A DNA stretch of 64,000 nt, from the NCBI GenBank assembly GCA_026874595.1, contig CM049313.1, positions 70,548,659-70,612,658 on the forward strand, in the 5' to 3' direction. The notes beneath the pieces are model-generated. The model did not search any database, was not told the DNA's origin, and saw nothing but the letters and a program-made list of their open reading frames with translations. The translations under genes and the position numbers were made by a program. Below are positions 63,507 through 64,000 of the stretch, piece after piece (position 1 is the stretch's first letter; every line of letters begins with the position of its first letter). The stretch comes from Sipunculus nudus. Taxonomy: Eukaryota; Annelida; Sipuncula; Golfingiida; Sipunculidae.

Positions 63507-64000
63507 GTTCTGATTTCTCCCTCTTCTTTTCTTTCGTTCATTCAGCCATTCTGTCCACCTGGCTTGTTAATGACTTCATGGTTAGTTGATTATGGATATG
63601 CTCAATCAGGGGTTTACCGAACTTACTATGCAATCAAAGGTCATTGTTATGACGGCAGTAATCACAGCCAACAAGATCACAAAGACGGCAATTAGACTTT
63701 GATCAATACCGAGACAAACGGATCAATACCGAGGTAAATTTAACGGTGACAATTTCTCATTTTATATCAGTTATTTCTTGATTCATTTATATAAATACTA
63801 CAGCATATTATAAAAAAAAATATGAACACCGATTATATTTGGCTCCTACAACGTTTATTGCATCCATTTATTTGGCGTGACCACCACAGAATAATGGTTC
63901 AGCACCTTTTATTTAACCATCTATAAATTTTTTATAAGTCATATACAAAGATAATTTTATGATATCAGGGCTACACGAAGATATGTTTCACAAGAAAGGA

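Noticed and set aside
63438-63695. 85-codon frame running through the TA repeat
   Set aside because: The first part is Ile/Tyr from (TA)n and the rest has no homology I recognise. A hydrophobic minus-strand stretch with a GTAAGT donor at 63626 lacks a convincing acceptor or start.

Overview
This window is intron-rich, AT-rich animal nuclear DNA. Two complete multi-exon genes can be rebuilt exon by exon with consistent splice phases, and both match human orthologues in domain order. Decayed LINEs, MITEs, tandem arrays that carry GGTGGCGCCACC, and elements ending in GCTCAGCTGAC-like sequence suggest a lophotrochozoan, most likely a mollusc and perhaps a bivalve. That placement rests on general knowledge of such repeats and was not checked by a search.

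Left part (about 1-20.1 kb). A block of roughly 78 tandem 31-bp repeats (1578-3994) lies just beyond the 3' end of a minus-strand gene that spans 20086 down to 5199. The gene encodes a ZC3H3-type protein of 1181 aa with five CCCH zinc fingers, in nine coding exons. One intron starts with GC instead of GT and interrupts the fourth zinc finger. The first coding exon is only 55 nt and lies 7.4 kb upstream of the giant second exon; that intron is full of repeats. A palindromic CRE-like site (TGACGTCA) sits just upstream of the start codon.

Middle part (20.1-35.2 kb). This is mostly intergenic: long TA microsatellites, MITEs, a decayed LINE end and a broken reading frame I do not recognise (about 22.2-22.8 kb, minus). 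A small gene on the minus strand (25853-26181) encodes a 105-aa single-pass membrane protein. A 1.9-kb block of repeated and inverted modules, including a 170-bp foldback, lies directly upstream of the next gene.

Right part (35.3-64 kb). A complete FAN1 gene (plus strand, 13 coding exons, 995 aa) carries SAP-like, TPR and VRR-NUC regions with the catalytic residues in place, but no visible N-terminal UBZ finger. Its intron 2 holds a 5.3-kb transposon-like insertion with a 6-bp target duplication, which itself contains a 1.8-kb element. Its intron 4 holds a minisatellite whose unit copies the exon 4/intron 4 splice donor. Convergent to FAN1, the last coding exon of an RNF115/RNF126-type RING ubiquitin ligase lies at 61500-61640 (minus). 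The rest of that gene is outside the window or was not recognised. No operon-like or CRISPR-like system is present. The most unusual signals are the splice-donor minisatellite in FAN1, the nested transposon, the GC-AG intron in ZC3H3 and the foldback block upstream of FAN1.
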